64,000 nt of DNA from Bacteroidota bacterium (GCA_004295015.1 SHNE01000033.1:1-64000); one strand, 5' to 3'. Shown: positions 9,430 through 19,355, counted from the first letter of the stretch. Notes: generated by a model from the letters alone, not told the origin. Translations and numbers: made by a program.

Positions 9430-9691
9430 ATTAATCGTAAATGGAAGCTTAACGTTGGCAGCTTCGCAAGCAAAGCTGTCAATTGTAAGAAATACATCAA
9501 TAAAAATCAGTACGAAGTTTTTCCTGATGTTTTATTAAAATTTCTGTCAATTAGAAGGATTTGATCCGGTGACTCACTGAATCACACCATCATATTATGG
9601 GAGATATGACAACTTTCATGTTTTTATTACAAAGCATGTTTCGATAAAAGCAGGAATTGAGTAAATTTGTGGATCAAATAACATAGATCTT
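9430..9691. other. Divergent intergenic region with a hairpin
   Basis: Separates the minus-strand T9SS gene from hmgA. It contains a 10-bp stem with one G-T pair (9455-9464 with 9473-9482, 8-nt loop), whose meaning is unclear. On the minus strand a TTAATTTG box near 9433-9440 is one base off the TAnnTTTG consensus; transcription from it would start downstream of the 9429 ATG and support the internal start at 9369. Confidence 0.4.
9662..9669 (+). promoter_or_regulatory. Putative Bacteroidota promoter (-7 box) for hmgA
   Basis: TAAATTTG matches the Bacteroidota -7 consensus TAnnTTTG and lies 22 bp before the hmgA ATG. No clear TTG -33 element is found at the usual spacing. Confidence 0.45.
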
Positions 9692-10849
9692 ATGCCACAA
9701 TATCATACGCTCGGTAAAATTCCTGCCAAGCGACATACGCAATTCAGAAAAGCAGATGGAACCTTGTATGCGGAAGAATTGGTTTCAACGCATGGTTTTT
9801 CAAATGTCTACTCTCTTATATATCATTGCCATCCTCCGACAATGATCAAGGACGCAGCAGAGCCTTACAGTGTGTTTCCTGAAGTGGCTTTACGACATTC
9901 ACTAAAACATGAAAGCTTTGAAGGTTTTGAAATTAAACCCGAAGATGATTTTTTAAAAAGCAGGAAAGCTGTTCTTATTAATAATGATCTGCATATTGCA
10001 CTTGCCGCACCGCGTAAGTCCATGAAAGATTATTTCTACAAGAATGCCGACGCTGATGAGGTACTGTTCATTCACGAAGGAGAAGGTTTGCTGAAGACGA
10101 TTTACGGCGAACTGGATTTTGCTTACGGGGATTATGTGCTTATCCCACGTGGTACCATTTACCAGATTGAATTTAAAACCGAAGCCAACCGTTTATTGAT
10201 TGTTGAATCATTTAGCGCTGTCGAAACATGTAAGCGTTACAGAAATGCATACGGACAGCTGGAAGAACATTCGCCCTATTGTGAGCGTGATATCCGCAAG
10301 CCAAAAAACATGAAGACCATTGATGAGACAGGAGATTTCAAAATCCTTATCAAGAAAGAAGGCCACATGTATCCATACACTTATGGAACGCATCCATTTG
10401 ATGCCATTGGTTGGGATGGAAATTTATATCCATGGGCTTTGTCTATTCATGATTTCGAGCCGATCACCGGCAGAGTACATTTGCCGCCTCCTATACACCA
10501 AACATTTGAAGCACATAATTATGTGATCTGTTCATTCGTTCCAAGGTTGTACGATTATCATCCTTTGGCAATTCCGGTACCTTACAATCACAGTAATATC
10601 GACTCCGATGAAGTACTCTATTATGTAGATGGAGATTTCATGAGCCGTAAATCTGTCACGAGAGGAATGATCACCTTGCATCCTGCAGGTATCCCTCATG
10701 GCCCGCATCCCGGCACAGTTGAAAAAGGAATTGGTCAGAAAGAAACCAAGGAGCTTGCTGTGATGATAGACACCTTCAAACCTCTCTGGATTACCAAAGA
10801 TGGGATGTCAATCATGAAAGGTGATTACTATAAGAGTTGGATGGAGTAG
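9692..10849 (+). CDS. hmgA: Homogentisate 1,2-dioxygenase
   Basis: Opens the aromatic ring of homogentisate to maleylacetoacetate using Fe(II) and O2, a cytoplasmic step of phenylalanine/tyrosine catabolism. The protein is 385 residues, the short bacterial form. The N-terminus (YHTLGKIPAKRHTQFRK) and the two cupin halves fit the family. Likely iron ligands are His300 and Glu307 in PYNHSNIDSDEVLYYVDGD and His336 in HPAGIPHGPHP. A Bacteroidota -7 box lies 22 bp upstream. The gene stands alone, with the fumarylacetoacetase-family gene 3.5 kb to the left on the other strand; 4-hydroxyphenylpyruvate dioxygenase is not in the window. Confidence 0.94.
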   Translation: MPQYHTLGKIPAKRHTQFRKADGTLYAEELVSTHGFSNVYSLIYHCHPPTMIKDAAEPYSVFPEVALRHSLKHESFEGFEIKPEDDFLKSRKAVLINNDLHIALAAPRKSMKDYFYKNADADEVLFIHEGEGLLKTIYGELDFAYGDYVLIPRGTIYQIEFKTEANRLLIVESFSAVETCKRYRNAYGQLEEHSPYCERDIRKPKNMKTIDETGDFKILIKKEGHMYPYTYGTHPFDAIGWDGNLYPWALSIHDFEPITGRVHLPPPIHQTFEAHNYVICSFVPRLYDYHPLAIPVPYNHSNIDSDEVLYYVDGDFMSRKSVTRGMITLHPAGIPHGPHPGTVEKGIGQKETKELAVMIDTFKPLWITKDGMSIMKGDYYKSWME

Positions 10850-10871
10850 ATCCTGATTAATTTATCAGGAT
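10850..10871. terminator. Hairpin between convergent hmgA and glyA
   Basis: An 8-bp stem (ATCCTGAT at 10850-10857, ATCAGGAT at 10864-10871) with a 6-nt loop fills the gap between two convergent stops. It has no long T tract, so it may be only a weak bidirectional terminator. Confidence 0.4.
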
Positions 10872-12194
10872 TTAGTACAAAGGAAATCCTTCCATCATCG
10901 AATTAACTTTCTTTTTGATGGCTTTCAGTTCCGTTTCATTGTCGTGATTCATCAAGACTCTGTCGATCAGTTCAACAATTTTAACTGAATCTTTTTCCTT
11001 GATTCCTCTGGTAGTCATAGCCGGGGAACCAATTCGGATACCGGATGTAGTGAATGGGCTTTTGTCATCAAAAGGCACCATGTTCTTATTCACCGTAATG
11101 TCTGCTTTTACTAAAGTATTTTCAGCAAGCTTGCCTGTGATATTTTTGGAGCGAAGATCAATCAGCATACTATGATTATCTGTTCCGCCACTGATAATTT
11201 TATACCCAAGCTGGGTAAAAGTCTGAGCCATCACTTGCGCATTCTTTACCATTTGTACACAGTACTCTAAGTATTCATCTGATAAAGCTTCTGCGAAAGA
11301 AACAGCCTTGGCTGCAATCACGTGCTCAAGCGGACCACCTTGTGTTCCCGGGAAAACGGCACTGTCGAGCAATGCGCTCATCATTTTTACTTCTCCTTTT
11401 GGTGTTTTCAGTCCCCATGGATTTTCAAAATCTTTCCCCATCATGATCATTCCACCTCTCGGACCGCGTAATGTTTTATGTGTTGTGGTAGTTACAACAT
11501 GACAGAAGGGAAGTGGGTCGCTGAGAAGTCCTCTGGCTATGAGCCCTGCAGGGTGGGCGATATCCGCCATTAATAAGGCGCCTACTTTATCGGCAATCTT
11601 TCTCATGCGCGGGAAGTCCCAATCACGGGAATAAGCAGAGGCACCGGCGATTATCATTTTTGGTTTTTCTTTCATTGCCGTTTCTTCCATGGCATCATAA
11701 TCAACACGTCCTGTATTTTCTTTCACACCATAAAAGACCGGACTATATAATTTACCGCTGAAGTTCACGGGAGAACCGTGAGTAAGATGGCCTCCATGCG
11801 AGAGATCAAAGCCTAAGAATTTATCTCCAGGCTGCAGCAAAGCCAGCATCACCGCAGCATTTGCCTGTGCACCTGAGTGTGGTTGCACATTAATATACTC
11901 CGCATTGAATAATGTTTTCGCACGGTCAATAGCAAGTTGTTCCACAATATCCACAACCTCACAGCCGCCATAATAGCGTCTTCCGGGATAACCTTCTGCG
12001 TATTTGTTGGTCAGACAAGATCCCATGGCTTGCATAACCTGTTTGCTCACGAAGTTCTCAGAAGCGATAAGTTCGATTCCTTCTTGCTGTCTTTTTTTCT
12101 CTTTATTAATCAGTCTGAAAATTTCTTTGTCTTTTTCCATGCTATATGAATGTGATTGCGCTTTGCTTTGTTCTTTAGAAATGAGAGTGTCCAT
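10872..12194 (-). CDS. glyA: Serine hydroxymethyltransferase
   Basis: PLP enzyme that interconverts serine plus tetrahydrofolate with glycine plus methylene-tetrahydrofolate, the main source of one-carbon units. The family signature is plain: [49 protein letters not shown] and the PLP-lysine segment [14 protein letters not shown]. The start is uncertain. The frame is open to 12254, which would overlap the upstream gene by 29 bp; ATG at 12194 adds [12 protein letters not shown] at 12140 ([11 protein letters not shown]) best matches where characterised GlyA proteins begin. I chose 12194 as the first start clear of the neighbour, but 12140 is equally credible. Confidence 0.93.
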   Translation of the reverse strand: MDTLISKEQSKAQSHSYSMEKDKEIFRLINKEKKRQQEGIELIASENFVSKQVMQAMGSCLTNKYAEGYPGRRYYGGCEVVDIVEQLAIDRAKTLFNAEYINVQPHSGAQANAAVMLALLQPGDKFLGFDLSHGGHLTHGSPVNFSGKLYSPVFYGVKENTGRVDYDAMEETAMKEKPKMIIAGASAYSRDWDFPRMRKIADKVGALLMADIAHPAGLIARGLLSDPLPFCHVVTTTTHKTLRGPRGGMIMMGKDFENPWGLKTPKGEVKMMSALLDSAVFPGTQGGPLEHVIAAKAVSFAEALSDEYLEYCVQMVKNAQVMAQTFTQLGYKIISGGTDNHSMLIDLRSKNITGKLAENTLVKADITVNKNMVPFDDKSPFTTSGIRIGSPAMTTRGIKEKDSVKIVELIDRVLMNHDNETELKAIKKKVNSMMEGFPLY

Positions 12195-12225
12195 GATATT
12201 TCGAATTAAATCTTGTTTTAGTATT

Positions 12226-13218
12226 TCAACCAAAATCAATCTCCGTGCTGTCACCCAGGTTTAAAGACTGACTCAGTCCACGTAAGCCGGCATCACTTCC
12301 TATAACAGAATGATGTAGCACTGCATTTTCAATAGAGGAGTAGGAGCCTATAATTGCATCTTTGAGTATCGCATAATTCAATGTGGTATGGTCGCCAATA
12401 GAAACATTCGGACCAATGATGCTATTGCTGATTTTGCAATGTTCGGCAATGCTTACAGGAGGAATGATGATGGTGTTTTCAAAACTATGCTTCACAGCAT
12501 GCCCGTTACCTTTTTTGAGTAATACAGCATTAGTTTCCAGTAAACTGTCTTTATTACCGCAATCGTACCAGTTTTCTACAGGAAATGTTTTAATAACAGA
12601 TCCCTTTTCAATCATCCGCATAATACCATCGGTAAGATGAAACTCACCATGTGTGCGATGATTTTTTTCTATGATTTCTTCCAGGGAATGCATGAGCTTC
12701 CTGCCTTCGCGGATTTTATAAAGCCCTACAAGCGCAAGGTTCGACTTTGGAATGGGAGGCTTTTCTACCAGGTTTTTAATAATTCCCTTTTCATCAAGCT
12801 CCGCAACCCCATAATTTCTGGGATCGTCAACTTTTTTAACACCAAGCATCGAGTCCGGCTGATGAAGCACATCTCTTAACTGAACATCAAAGATGGTATC
12901 TCCCAAAGCTATGATGACTTCGTCTTTGTCTTCAATCAGATTTCGTGCGAGCCAAACTGCATGGCCGGTTCCTTCACGCGGCTCCTGAAGAACGAAACGT
13001 GTTTCAATACCGGGATAATGTCCTTTGATATAATCTTCGACTTTATTTCCCAGATAACCGATTATAAAAATAAACTCGCGGATTCCGGCTTCTATTAGAT
13101 TGTCAACGATATGAGAAAGAATCGGCTTTCCGGCCACAGGCACTAAGGCCTTTGGTTGAGTATGCGTATGAGGACGCAGCTTACTTCCAATTCCGGCTAC
13201 CGGTATAATTACTTTCAT
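12226..13218 (-). CDS. Sugar-1-phosphate nucleotidyltransferase
   Basis: A 330-residue NDP-sugar pyrophosphorylase. The N-terminal Rossmann-like domain starts [18 protein letters not shown], with Lys where many family members have Arg in the GTRL loop, followed by [14 protein letters not shown]. Asp in IIALGDTIF and EKPPIPKS are typical for the nucleotide and sugar sites. The C-terminal third (from about residue 245) has the hexapeptide-repeat pattern of a left-handed beta helix ([18 protein letters not shown]). The activated sugar cannot be told from sequence (glucose-1-P thymidylyl- or uridylyl-, or mannose-1-P guanylyltransferase). It sits just upstream of glyA on the same strand. Confidence 0.88.
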   Translation of the reverse strand: MKVIIPVAGIGSKLRPHTHTQPKALVPVAGKPILSHIVDNLIEAGIREFIFIIGYLGNKVEDYIKGHYPGIETRFVLQEPREGTGHAVWLARNLIEDKDEVIIALGDTIFDVQLRDVLHQPDSMLGVKKVDDPRNYGVAELDEKGIIKNLVEKPPIPKSNLALVGLYKIREGRKLMHSLEEIIEKNHRTHGEFHLTDGIMRMIEKGSVIKTFPVENWYDCGNKDSLLETNAVLLKKGNGHAVKHSFENTIIIPPVSIAEHCKISNSIIGPNVSIGDHTTLNYAILKDAIIGSYSSIENAVLHHSVIGSDAGLRGLSQSLNLGDSTEIDFG

Positions 13219-13243
13219 AGATGGTCTGTGGAAATTAGGTTCT

Positions 13244-13281
13244 TTTGATCCGTGTACAAGGTCGTAAAAGTATTACTTTTG
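13244..13281 (+). promoter_or_regulatory. Putative promoter of the nitronate monooxygenase-like gene
   Basis: TTTG at 13244-13247 and TACTTTTG at 13274-13281 match the -33 and -7 elements of Bacteroidota promoters, although the 26-bp spacer is a little long. The ATG follows 44 bp downstream. Confidence 0.4.
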
Positions 13282-13324
13282 GCGACGCTGCGCATCAAGC
13301 TTTTTAATTGAAATTAACAGATTA

Positions 13325-14272
13325 ATGAAAGAAAATCGCATCAGTACACTTTTTAACATCAAATACCCTATTATTCAGGCAGGTATGATTTGGTGTAGCG
13401 GATGGGAATTGGCATCAGCCGTCAGTAATGCCGGTGGTTTGGGGATTATTGGTGCAGGTTCAATGTATCCTGAGGTCCTCCGGGAGCATATTCAAAAATG
13501 TAAAGCGGCTACAAAAAAGCCCTTCGGAGTGAATGTACCCTTACTTTATCCGGATATAGATAAAGTGATGGAAATCATAGTTCAAGAAGAGGTGAAGGTA
13601 GTCTTTACATCAGCAGGAAATCCTTCAATATGGACAGGCTTTTTAAAACAAAAAGGATGTACTGTCGTTCATGTTATTGCCAATACTAAGTTTGCTAAAA
13701 AAGCGGAAGAGGCAGGTGTTGATGCTCTTGTGGCAGAAGGCTTTGAAGCCGGAGGCCATAACGGGCGGGAGGAGACAACTACGCTGGTCCTCATTCCGCT
13801 TATCAGGAAGATTAGCAATTTACCATTGATAGCTGCCGGTGGAATCGCAAGCGGAAGATCCATGCTTGCATGCATGGCACTCGGTGCCGATGCTGTCCAA
13901 ATGGGTACACGTTTCGTCGCTTCGATTGAATCATCCGGACATGCTTCATTTAAAGAAAGGGTGATCAATTCGTCGGAAGGTGATACCGTTTTAACCTTGA
14001 AACAACTCACACCGGTACGTTTAATAAGGAATAAATTTTATTCCGAAATTGAAGCTGCCGAGATTCGTGGTGCCTCAAAAGAAGAACTGAAAGAATTGCT
14101 TGGCAGAGCGCGCGCCAAGAAGGGCATGTTTGAAGGGGATATGATCGAAGGGGAATTGGAAATAGGGCAAGTTTCTGCCTCGATAAAAGAAGTCAAACCT
14201 GCGGGAGAAATTGTTCTAGATGTGTGGAATGAATTTCTTGAAGCCAAAGAGGAAATTTGCAAGTTGAAATAA
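13325..14272 (+). CDS. Nitronate monooxygenase / FabK-like FMN protein
   Basis: A 315-residue TIM-barrel flavoprotein of the 2-nitropropane dioxygenase family, which includes nitronate monooxygenases and the enoyl-ACP reductase FabK. Visible features: YPIIQAGMIWCSGWELASAV, SNAGGLGIIGAGSM, FGVNVPLLYP, the GGHNGR segment that follows EGFEAG, PLIAAGGIASGRSM and GADAVQMGTRFVAS for FMN phosphate binding. The substrate is not evident. A FabK-type role in fatty acid synthesis or detoxification of nitronates are both possible. It stands 38 bp upstream of the M16 peptidase pair and may be read with it. Confidence 0.85.
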   Translation: MKENRISTLFNIKYPIIQAGMIWCSGWELASAVSNAGGLGIIGAGSMYPEVLREHIQKCKAATKKPFGVNVPLLYPDIDKVMEIIVQEEVKVVFTSAGNPSIWTGFLKQKGCTVVHVIANTKFAKKAEEAGVDALVAEGFEAGGHNGREETTTLVLIPLIRKISNLPLIAAGGIASGRSMLACMALGADAVQMGTRFVASIESSGHASFKERVINSSEGDTVLTLKQLTPVRLIRNKFYSEIEAAEIRGASKEELKELLGRARAKKGMFEGDMIEGELEIGQVSASIKEVKPAGEIVLDVWNEFLEAKEEICKLK

Positions 14273-14310
14273 TCGAAATACCTTGAAACAAATCAGAATT
14301 TTATAATACT

Positions 14311-15558
14311 ATGATACCATATAAAACAAAAACACTTGCAAACGGACTGAAGGTTATCGTCCACGAAGATCCTTCTACGCCCCTGGCAACGATGAATATC
14401 CTATACAAAGTTGGAGCGAGAGATGAAAGTCCGGACAAAACCGGTTTCGCTCATCTCTTCGAACATCTTATGTTTGGCGGTTCAGCAAATATTCCGGACT
14501 ACGACGAGCCTCTTCAGATGGCAGGTGGTGATAATAATGCTTGGACAAACAATGACGTAACTAATTATTACCTCACTCTTCCGGCGGATAATATTGAGAC
14601 AGGTTTTTGGCTCGAGAGTGATCGTATGCTCAACCTTGCTTTTTCGAAGAAGAGTCTGGAAGTACAGCGAAATGTTGTGATTGAGGAATTCAAACAGCGT
14701 TACCTGAATCAACCATACGGTGATGTATGGTTGCACTTGCGTCCATTAGCTTATAAAGTTCACCCTTATCAGTGGGCTACGATAGGAAAAGAAATTTCTC
14801 ACGTAGAGAATGCGACGATTGAGGATGTGAAAGACTTCTTCAACCGTTTTTATTGTCCGGATAATGCTTCATTGGTCGTTGCCGGCAATGTAAAAGCCGA
14901 TAAAATATTTTCTCTTGCGGAAGAATGGTTTGGTGGAATACAAAGAAGCGTGGTGAAACGTTCCCCTTATCCTGTCGAGCCGCCACAGACGGAAAAAAGA
15001 GAACTAACCGTTGAAAGAGACATTCCTTTTGATTCAATTTATAGAGCCTATCATACCTGTTCACGTCTCGATAAGGAATTTTATGCTGTGGATTTGCTCA
15101 CCGATATAATGAACAGAGGCAGATCTTCCCGCTTATTTCATGCATTGGTGAAAGAAAAGAATCTGTTTAGCGAAATCAATACCTATACCACTTCGGATTT
15201 TGATAAAGGATTGCTTGTGATTGAAGGGAAATTGATAAAAGGTGTCAAGATGAAAGATGCTGAAGCTGCCATTGATGAAGAGTTAGCAAGACTTTGCAAT
15301 GGGGAAATTAATGATGAGGAAGTCGAGAAAGTAATTAATAAAGTCGAATCCACTATGGAGTTTTCGGAAATGGATTTGGCAGACAGAGCACTGAATCTCG
15401 CTATAGCCGATTACATGGGAGACATTAATCTGGCCAATACAGAAATCGAACTTTACCAGGCCGTGAAAGCAAAGGATATTCAGGAACAGGCAAGGCAAAT
15501 TTTCCGCGAGAGCAATTGTTCCGTTTTATATTATCTGAGCAAGACTCAGTCTAATTAA
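14311..15558 (+). CDS. M16-family zinc metallopeptidase, catalytic subunit
   Basis: A 415-residue insulinase-type (M16B) peptidase. The inverted zinc motif HxxEH is at residues 48-52 (HLFEHLMFGG), with the further ligand Glu in NVVIEEFKQRY about 75 residues later. No signal peptide is visible. Such half-size subunits work as heterodimers with a non-catalytic partner, and exactly such a partner is encoded 17 bp downstream. Substrate unknown; peptide degradation or processing is the general role. Confidence 0.93.
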   Translation: MIPYKTKTLANGLKVIVHEDPSTPLATMNILYKVGARDESPDKTGFAHLFEHLMFGGSANIPDYDEPLQMAGGDNNAWTNNDVTNYYLTLPADNIETGFWLESDRMLNLAFSKKSLEVQRNVVIEEFKQRYLNQPYGDVWLHLRPLAYKVHPYQWATIGKEISHVENATIEDVKDFFNRFYCPDNASLVVAGNVKADKIFSLAEEWFGGIQRSVVKRSPYPVEPPQTEKRELTVERDIPFDSIYRAYHTCSRLDKEFYAVDLLTDIMNRGRSSRLFHALVKEKNLFSEINTYTTSDFDKGLLVIEGKLIKGVKMKDAEAAIDEELARLCNGEINDEEVEKVINKVESTMEFSEMDLADRALNLAIADYMGDINLANTEIELYQAVKAKDIQEQARQIFRESNCSVLYYLSKTQSN

Positions 15559-15575
15559 TCTGAAAAATAATCATC

Positions 15576-16865
15576 ATGCAAAATATTGTTGACCGATCAA
15601 CACCTCCTTCTTTAAAGCCAATTGAAAAAATAATAATTCCGCATGCCGAAAAGCATATGCTCGATAACGGGATCCCTGTCTATGTGATCAATGCCGGTTT
15701 GCAGAATCTTGTAAAAGTGGATTTGATTTTTGGAAACCTCAGCTATGATCCTTCTCAGCCTTTGCTTAGCTCTGCCACCAACAGAATGCTGGCGGAAGGC
15801 ACTGCCCGACACAGCGCACTCGAATTGGCTGATCTTATCGATTACTATGGTTCCTTCTATGGTACCGAGGAAAGTGCTGATCATTGTTCGGTGAATCTTT
15901 ATTCATTGAATAAGCATTTGGATAAAACATTGCCAACACTCAGAGAGATACTTACGGAAGCAATTTTTCCTGACTCAGATCTGGCCACATTTATTCTGAA
16001 TAACACGCAAAGAATCGCCGTTGAAAATGAAAAGGTGAATTCCATTGCCAGGAAAAAGTTCAATGAAATCCTTTTTGGTCCTAAGCATCCCTATGGACAT
16101 ATTATGACAGCGGATGATTATTCAGCCATTCAACGAAGCGCATTGAAGGATTATCATGTTCGTCAATACGTAAGCGAGCATTGCACCATTATTCTCAGCG
16201 GAAAAGTTACTGACGAAACAATCAAATTAATCAACAAGCATTTGGGTGATAAGAATTGGAGTCGAAGTAATGGTCAGGCTGCTGCCGGCGTTCCTCTCTC
16301 ATCTGCTTCCGGAAGAATTCATCGGGTAGAGAAAGAAGGGGCCATCCAATCGGCCATCAGAATTGGAAAGAAAATGTTCACCCGTTCTCATGCCGATTAC
16401 CCCGGAATGGCCGTGTTGAACACACTTTTTGGAGGATACTTTGGCTCGAGGCTCATGTCTAATATCAGGGAAGACAAAGGTTATACTTATGGTATCGGTT
16501 CGGCTGTTGTTCCTATGAAAGATCATGGATACTTTTTCATCAGTACGGAAGTAGGATCTGATGTAACGGAAGCCGCACTTACAGAGATATACAAAGAGAT
16601 GATTGACCTTCGTGAAACCACTGTGGAAAAAGAAGAACTTGAAACGGTTAGAAATTATATGTTGGGTTCCTTCATCAAGAGTCTTGAAACTGCATTTCAT
16701 TTGTCTGACCGCTTTAAATCCATGCACCTTAGCGGTCTCGAATACGATTATTATGATCGCTATCTGGCGAAACTAAGAAGCATACAACCGGATGAAATTC
16801 AGGCACTGGCCCGGAAGTACTTCGATCCGGAAAGCATGACAGAACTTGTCGTTGGCCCTAAATAA
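15576..16865 (+). CDS. M16-family peptidase, non-catalytic partner subunit
   Basis: A 429-residue M16B homologue without the HxxEH motif in the N-terminal domain, where NRMLAEGTARHSALEL stands instead. It keeps the C-terminal domain signature SRLMSNIREDKGYTYG, whose Arg/Tyr pair binds substrate in the two-subunit M16 enzymes. This is the classic alpha/beta pair arrangement with the preceding gene, from which it is separated by 17 bp. It ends with TAA at 16865, and the next gene begins about 50 bp further. Confidence 0.93.
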   Translation: MQNIVDRSTPPSLKPIEKIIIPHAEKHMLDNGIPVYVINAGLQNLVKVDLIFGNLSYDPSQPLLSSATNRMLAEGTARHSALELADLIDYYGSFYGTEESADHCSVNLYSLNKHLDKTLPTLREILTEAIFPDSDLATFILNNTQRIAVENEKVNSIARKKFNEILFGPKHPYGHIMTADDYSAIQRSALKDYHVRQYVSEHCTIILSGKVTDETIKLINKHLGDKNWSRSNGQAAAGVPLSSASGRIHRVEKEGAIQSAIRIGKKMFTRSHADYPGMAVLNTLFGGYFGSRLMSNIREDKGYTYGIGSAVVPMKDHGYFFISTEVGSDVTEAALTEIYKEMIDLRETTVEKEELETVRNYMLGSFIKSLETAFHLSDRFKSMHLSGLEYDYYDRYLAKLRSIQPDEIQALARKYFDPESMTELVVGPK

Positions 16866-16913
16866 TTGACAGGCGTTCTGCATTGTCGTATTTTTATAAG
16901 AAATTCTAAATTG

Positions 16914-18953
16914 ATGCGGATTTTTAGCCGTTTTTTGCTAATCAGCCTGTTTATGGCCACTATAAGCATGAGTACTTCTGCTTTTAGTGTTCGCTGCATT
17001 TCTGTAAATACGGATGGTTCGGTATTCCTAAGCTGGGATCAGACTGCATTAAATGCTGCGGATTTTCGTTGCTACTATATTTATCACAGTACCAATGCCG
17101 CCGGGCCTTTCAATCCAATCGACAGTATTTTCTTTTTCAATACAACGACCAGAACGCACCTCACAGCTCTGGCGAACTCTAATCCTGCCTTTTACTACCT
17201 GGTTTTTAAAAGTAATAATGGAACACCTGATATTACAACACAGACAGTACAGGCAATTTATTTGAATGTATTTAATCCGGGAACGGGATTTGCAAACCTT
17301 AGCTGGAATGCCACTGCCAATCCTTTGATTGCATCCAATTCATTGTATTATAAAGTTTATAGAGAATACCCCGCGGGCATTTTCACCCTTCTTGATTCGG
17401 TTAATGCCTCTACTGCAAGCCAGCCGATGACATATGCAAATCAAATTTCAATTTGTAGTGACACCATTAAGTTCAAAGTTGAAGTGAGCGATGATCCTGC
17501 TTTTGGTTGCAAGTCTGTCTCCAATCTCGCCGGCGAATTTTTTCGCGATCTGCAACCGCCCGCACAACCTGTCATTGATTCAGTGAGCCTTGACGTTAAT
17601 GGCAATGCAATAATAGGGTGGAATCTAAGCCCTTCTCCTGATGCCGATGAATATGTAGTATTACAGGGTACAGGGACAGTTGATACTGCCAGAGGTATTA
17701 ACAATACCATGTTAGCCACAAGCATTTCAGGAAATTCCGGATCAGTTCCTTTTTCTGTCTATGCCGTTGATTCATGCAATAACCCAAGTGCACCTGGAAT
17801 TCCGCATAGCACAATTTATACTACAGCAATTTTTCTTTTATGTGATAAGTCGATTCAGCTCAATTGGAACGCTTATTCTTATTGGCCAAATCCTGCAGAG
17901 TATGAAATTCTGGTTAGCGTGAATGGGGGAGCTGAGAGCATTGCCGGTATAACTACCGCTTTAGTTTTCAATGATACGAATCTCGTCTCAGGTTCTTTTT
18001 ATTGTTATCGCGTTAGAGCAAGAGAATCCGGTGCAGGTTTGCGCACGTCCACTTCGAATAAAGTTTGTGTGACTCCGATTTTTCCGCCACCACCTGCATA
18101 TTCATATATAAGAAGCGTTAGTGTAATAGGATCATCAATCGTACAGGTTCGGGCTTATGTAGATGCGGCAGCAGCAGCAATTGCAGGATACAGGCTGCTT
18201 CGTTCAACTTCTCCAACGGGTCCGTTTACCGTGGTTGCATCGCATACCGCAAGTTCCTCGACTAATATAATTTTTTACGATCAATCTGCTCAGCCAGATC
18301 TGTTCACCTATTTTTACCGGGTAAATAGTATTGATTCCTGCAATAATGTGGTGTTACAGTCACAGATAAGTAACACGATTTTACTTTCCGGATTTGCAGA
18401 ACCTGAATATACAAATAGTTTAAATTGGACTCCCTATGCTTCATGGCCGGGCTCTGTCGATCATTATAATTTATATATCAGGATAAACGGCGTTCTCTCA
18501 AATGTTCCCTTGTACACATTTTATAGCGGGGATCCATTTTCATATCTTGATACTGTCATTGATGATGTTTTCAGTAATGGAGAATTCTGCTATGTAATTG
18601 AAGCTATAGAGGGAAGCGGGAATCCTTATTTTTTCCTTGACTCCGCACGATCAAATGAAGTCTGTCTGAACCAGGATCCTGCCATATTTATTCCCAATGC
18701 TTTCCATCCCGGAGGCGGTTTGAATGAAATTTTTTATCCGAGCAATGGTTTCGTCGATACAAAGACCTATAGCCTCGACATTTTTAATCGCTGGGGTGAA
18801 GTGATATTTCATACCGGTGATCCGCGTATCGGTTGGGATGGCTCTACCAATGGCAAGTCGGCACCGGAGGCGGTATATATTTACAAGCTCAAGGCTGAGA
18901 AAGCGGATGGTACAGCGATAGAAAAGGTGGGGAGTGTGACTTTGATTAGGTGA
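16914..18953 (+). CDS. T9SS type B (gliding-motility-associated) sorting-domain protein with FN3-like repeats
   Basis: A secreted protein of about 679 residues. The ATG at 16914 gives a clean signal peptide (MRIFSRFLLISLFMATISMS). The frame is open back to a TTG at 16866, directly after the previous stop, but that extension is not signal-like. The body has repeated fibronectin-III-like units marked by Trp and Tyr positions such as INLNW- or LSWNATANP-type strands and YYKVYREYPAG, YCYRVRARE, YFYRVNSIDSC. The C-terminus (IFIPNAFHPGG, LDIFNRWGEVIFHT, WDGSTNGKSAPEAVYIY) is the gliding-motility-associated CTD used by T9SS type B substrates. Surface-attached; ligand unknown. Confidence 0.9.
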   Translation: MRIFSRFLLISLFMATISMSTSAFSVRCISVNTDGSVFLSWDQTALNAADFRCYYIYHSTNAAGPFNPIDSIFFFNTTTRTHLTALANSNPAFYYLVFKSNNGTPDITTQTVQAIYLNVFNPGTGFANLSWNATANPLIASNSLYYKVYREYPAGIFTLLDSVNASTASQPMTYANQISICSDTIKFKVEVSDDPAFGCKSVSNLAGEFFRDLQPPAQPVIDSVSLDVNGNAIIGWNLSPSPDADEYVVLQGTGTVDTARGINNTMLATSISGNSGSVPFSVYAVDSCNNPSAPGIPHSTIYTTAIFLLCDKSIQLNWNAYSYWPNPAEYEILVSVNGGAESIAGITTALVFNDTNLVSGSFYCYRVRARESGAGLRTSTSNKVCVTPIFPPPPAYSYIRSVSVIGSSIVQVRAYVDAAAAAIAGYRLLRSTSPTGPFTVVASHTASSSTNIIFYDQSAQPDLFTYFYRVNSIDSCNNVVLQSQISNTILLSGFAEPEYTNSLNWTPYASWPGSVDHYNLYIRINGVLSNVPLYTFYSGDPFSYLDTVIDDVFSNGEFCYVIEAIEGSGNPYFFLDSARSNEVCLNQDPAIFIPNAFHPGGGLNEIFYPSNGFVDTKTYSLDIFNRWGEVIFHTGDPRIGWDGSTNGKSAPEAVYIYKLKAEKADGTAIEKVGSVTLIR

Positions 18954-19040
18954 TTTGAATGCCTATTCTTTTCGGTTGATTCAGTGGAAGACTCTAGCCA
19001 TTCTCATTTCTTGATTTGATATTAAACCTGTAGTATTTTT
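18954..19040. other. Short spacer before the long hairpin
   Basis: I see no gene or strong signal in this stretch between the T9SS type B stop and the long hairpin. Confidence 0.4.
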
Positions 19041-19188
19041 ACACCCACAAGATCCTAAAGGATGACAGGTGGCTATTATTTTATTTCTCAAAAAGGGGAA
19101 GAAAGTGAATGCCGAAGGCATTCACTTTCTTCCCCTTTTTGAGATGATTGAACGGCTGACCTGTCATCCTTTAGGATCTTGTGAGTGT
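19041..19188. repeat. 148-bp nested inverted repeat (long hairpin)
   Basis: Two nested palindromes. The outer arms (19041-19070 and 19159-19188) pair over 30 bp with one mismatch and contain GATCCTAAAGGATGACAGG. The inner arms (19086-19113 and 19117-19144) pair perfectly over 28 bp around a 3-nt GAA loop. Internal loops of 15 and 14 nt separate them. The structure lies between a plus-strand gene and a minus-strand gene whose stops face each other. It could act as a bidirectional terminator, but the size and two-level design suggest a dispersed repeat element. The rest of the gap (19189-19355) shows nothing I can name. Confidence 0.92.
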
Positions 19189-19355
19189 AAAGGACAAACC
19201 AAAATCTAAATTGCTCTGGTTCGGCTGAAGGTTTTTTGAAAAACTGTGTGCAATCTAATTCCGCCGATCGAGAATGTTGGGAGAATCAATTTTGATTAGG
19301 TAAGTCAAACCAAATCTCATCGCTTTGCGATTTCTTTGCTAAAGTCAGTTCAACT

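Noticed and set aside
16866-16913. TTG start at 16866 for the T9SS type B protein
   Set aside because: It begins exactly after the previous stop and hides the signal peptide, which starts cleanly at ATG 16914.
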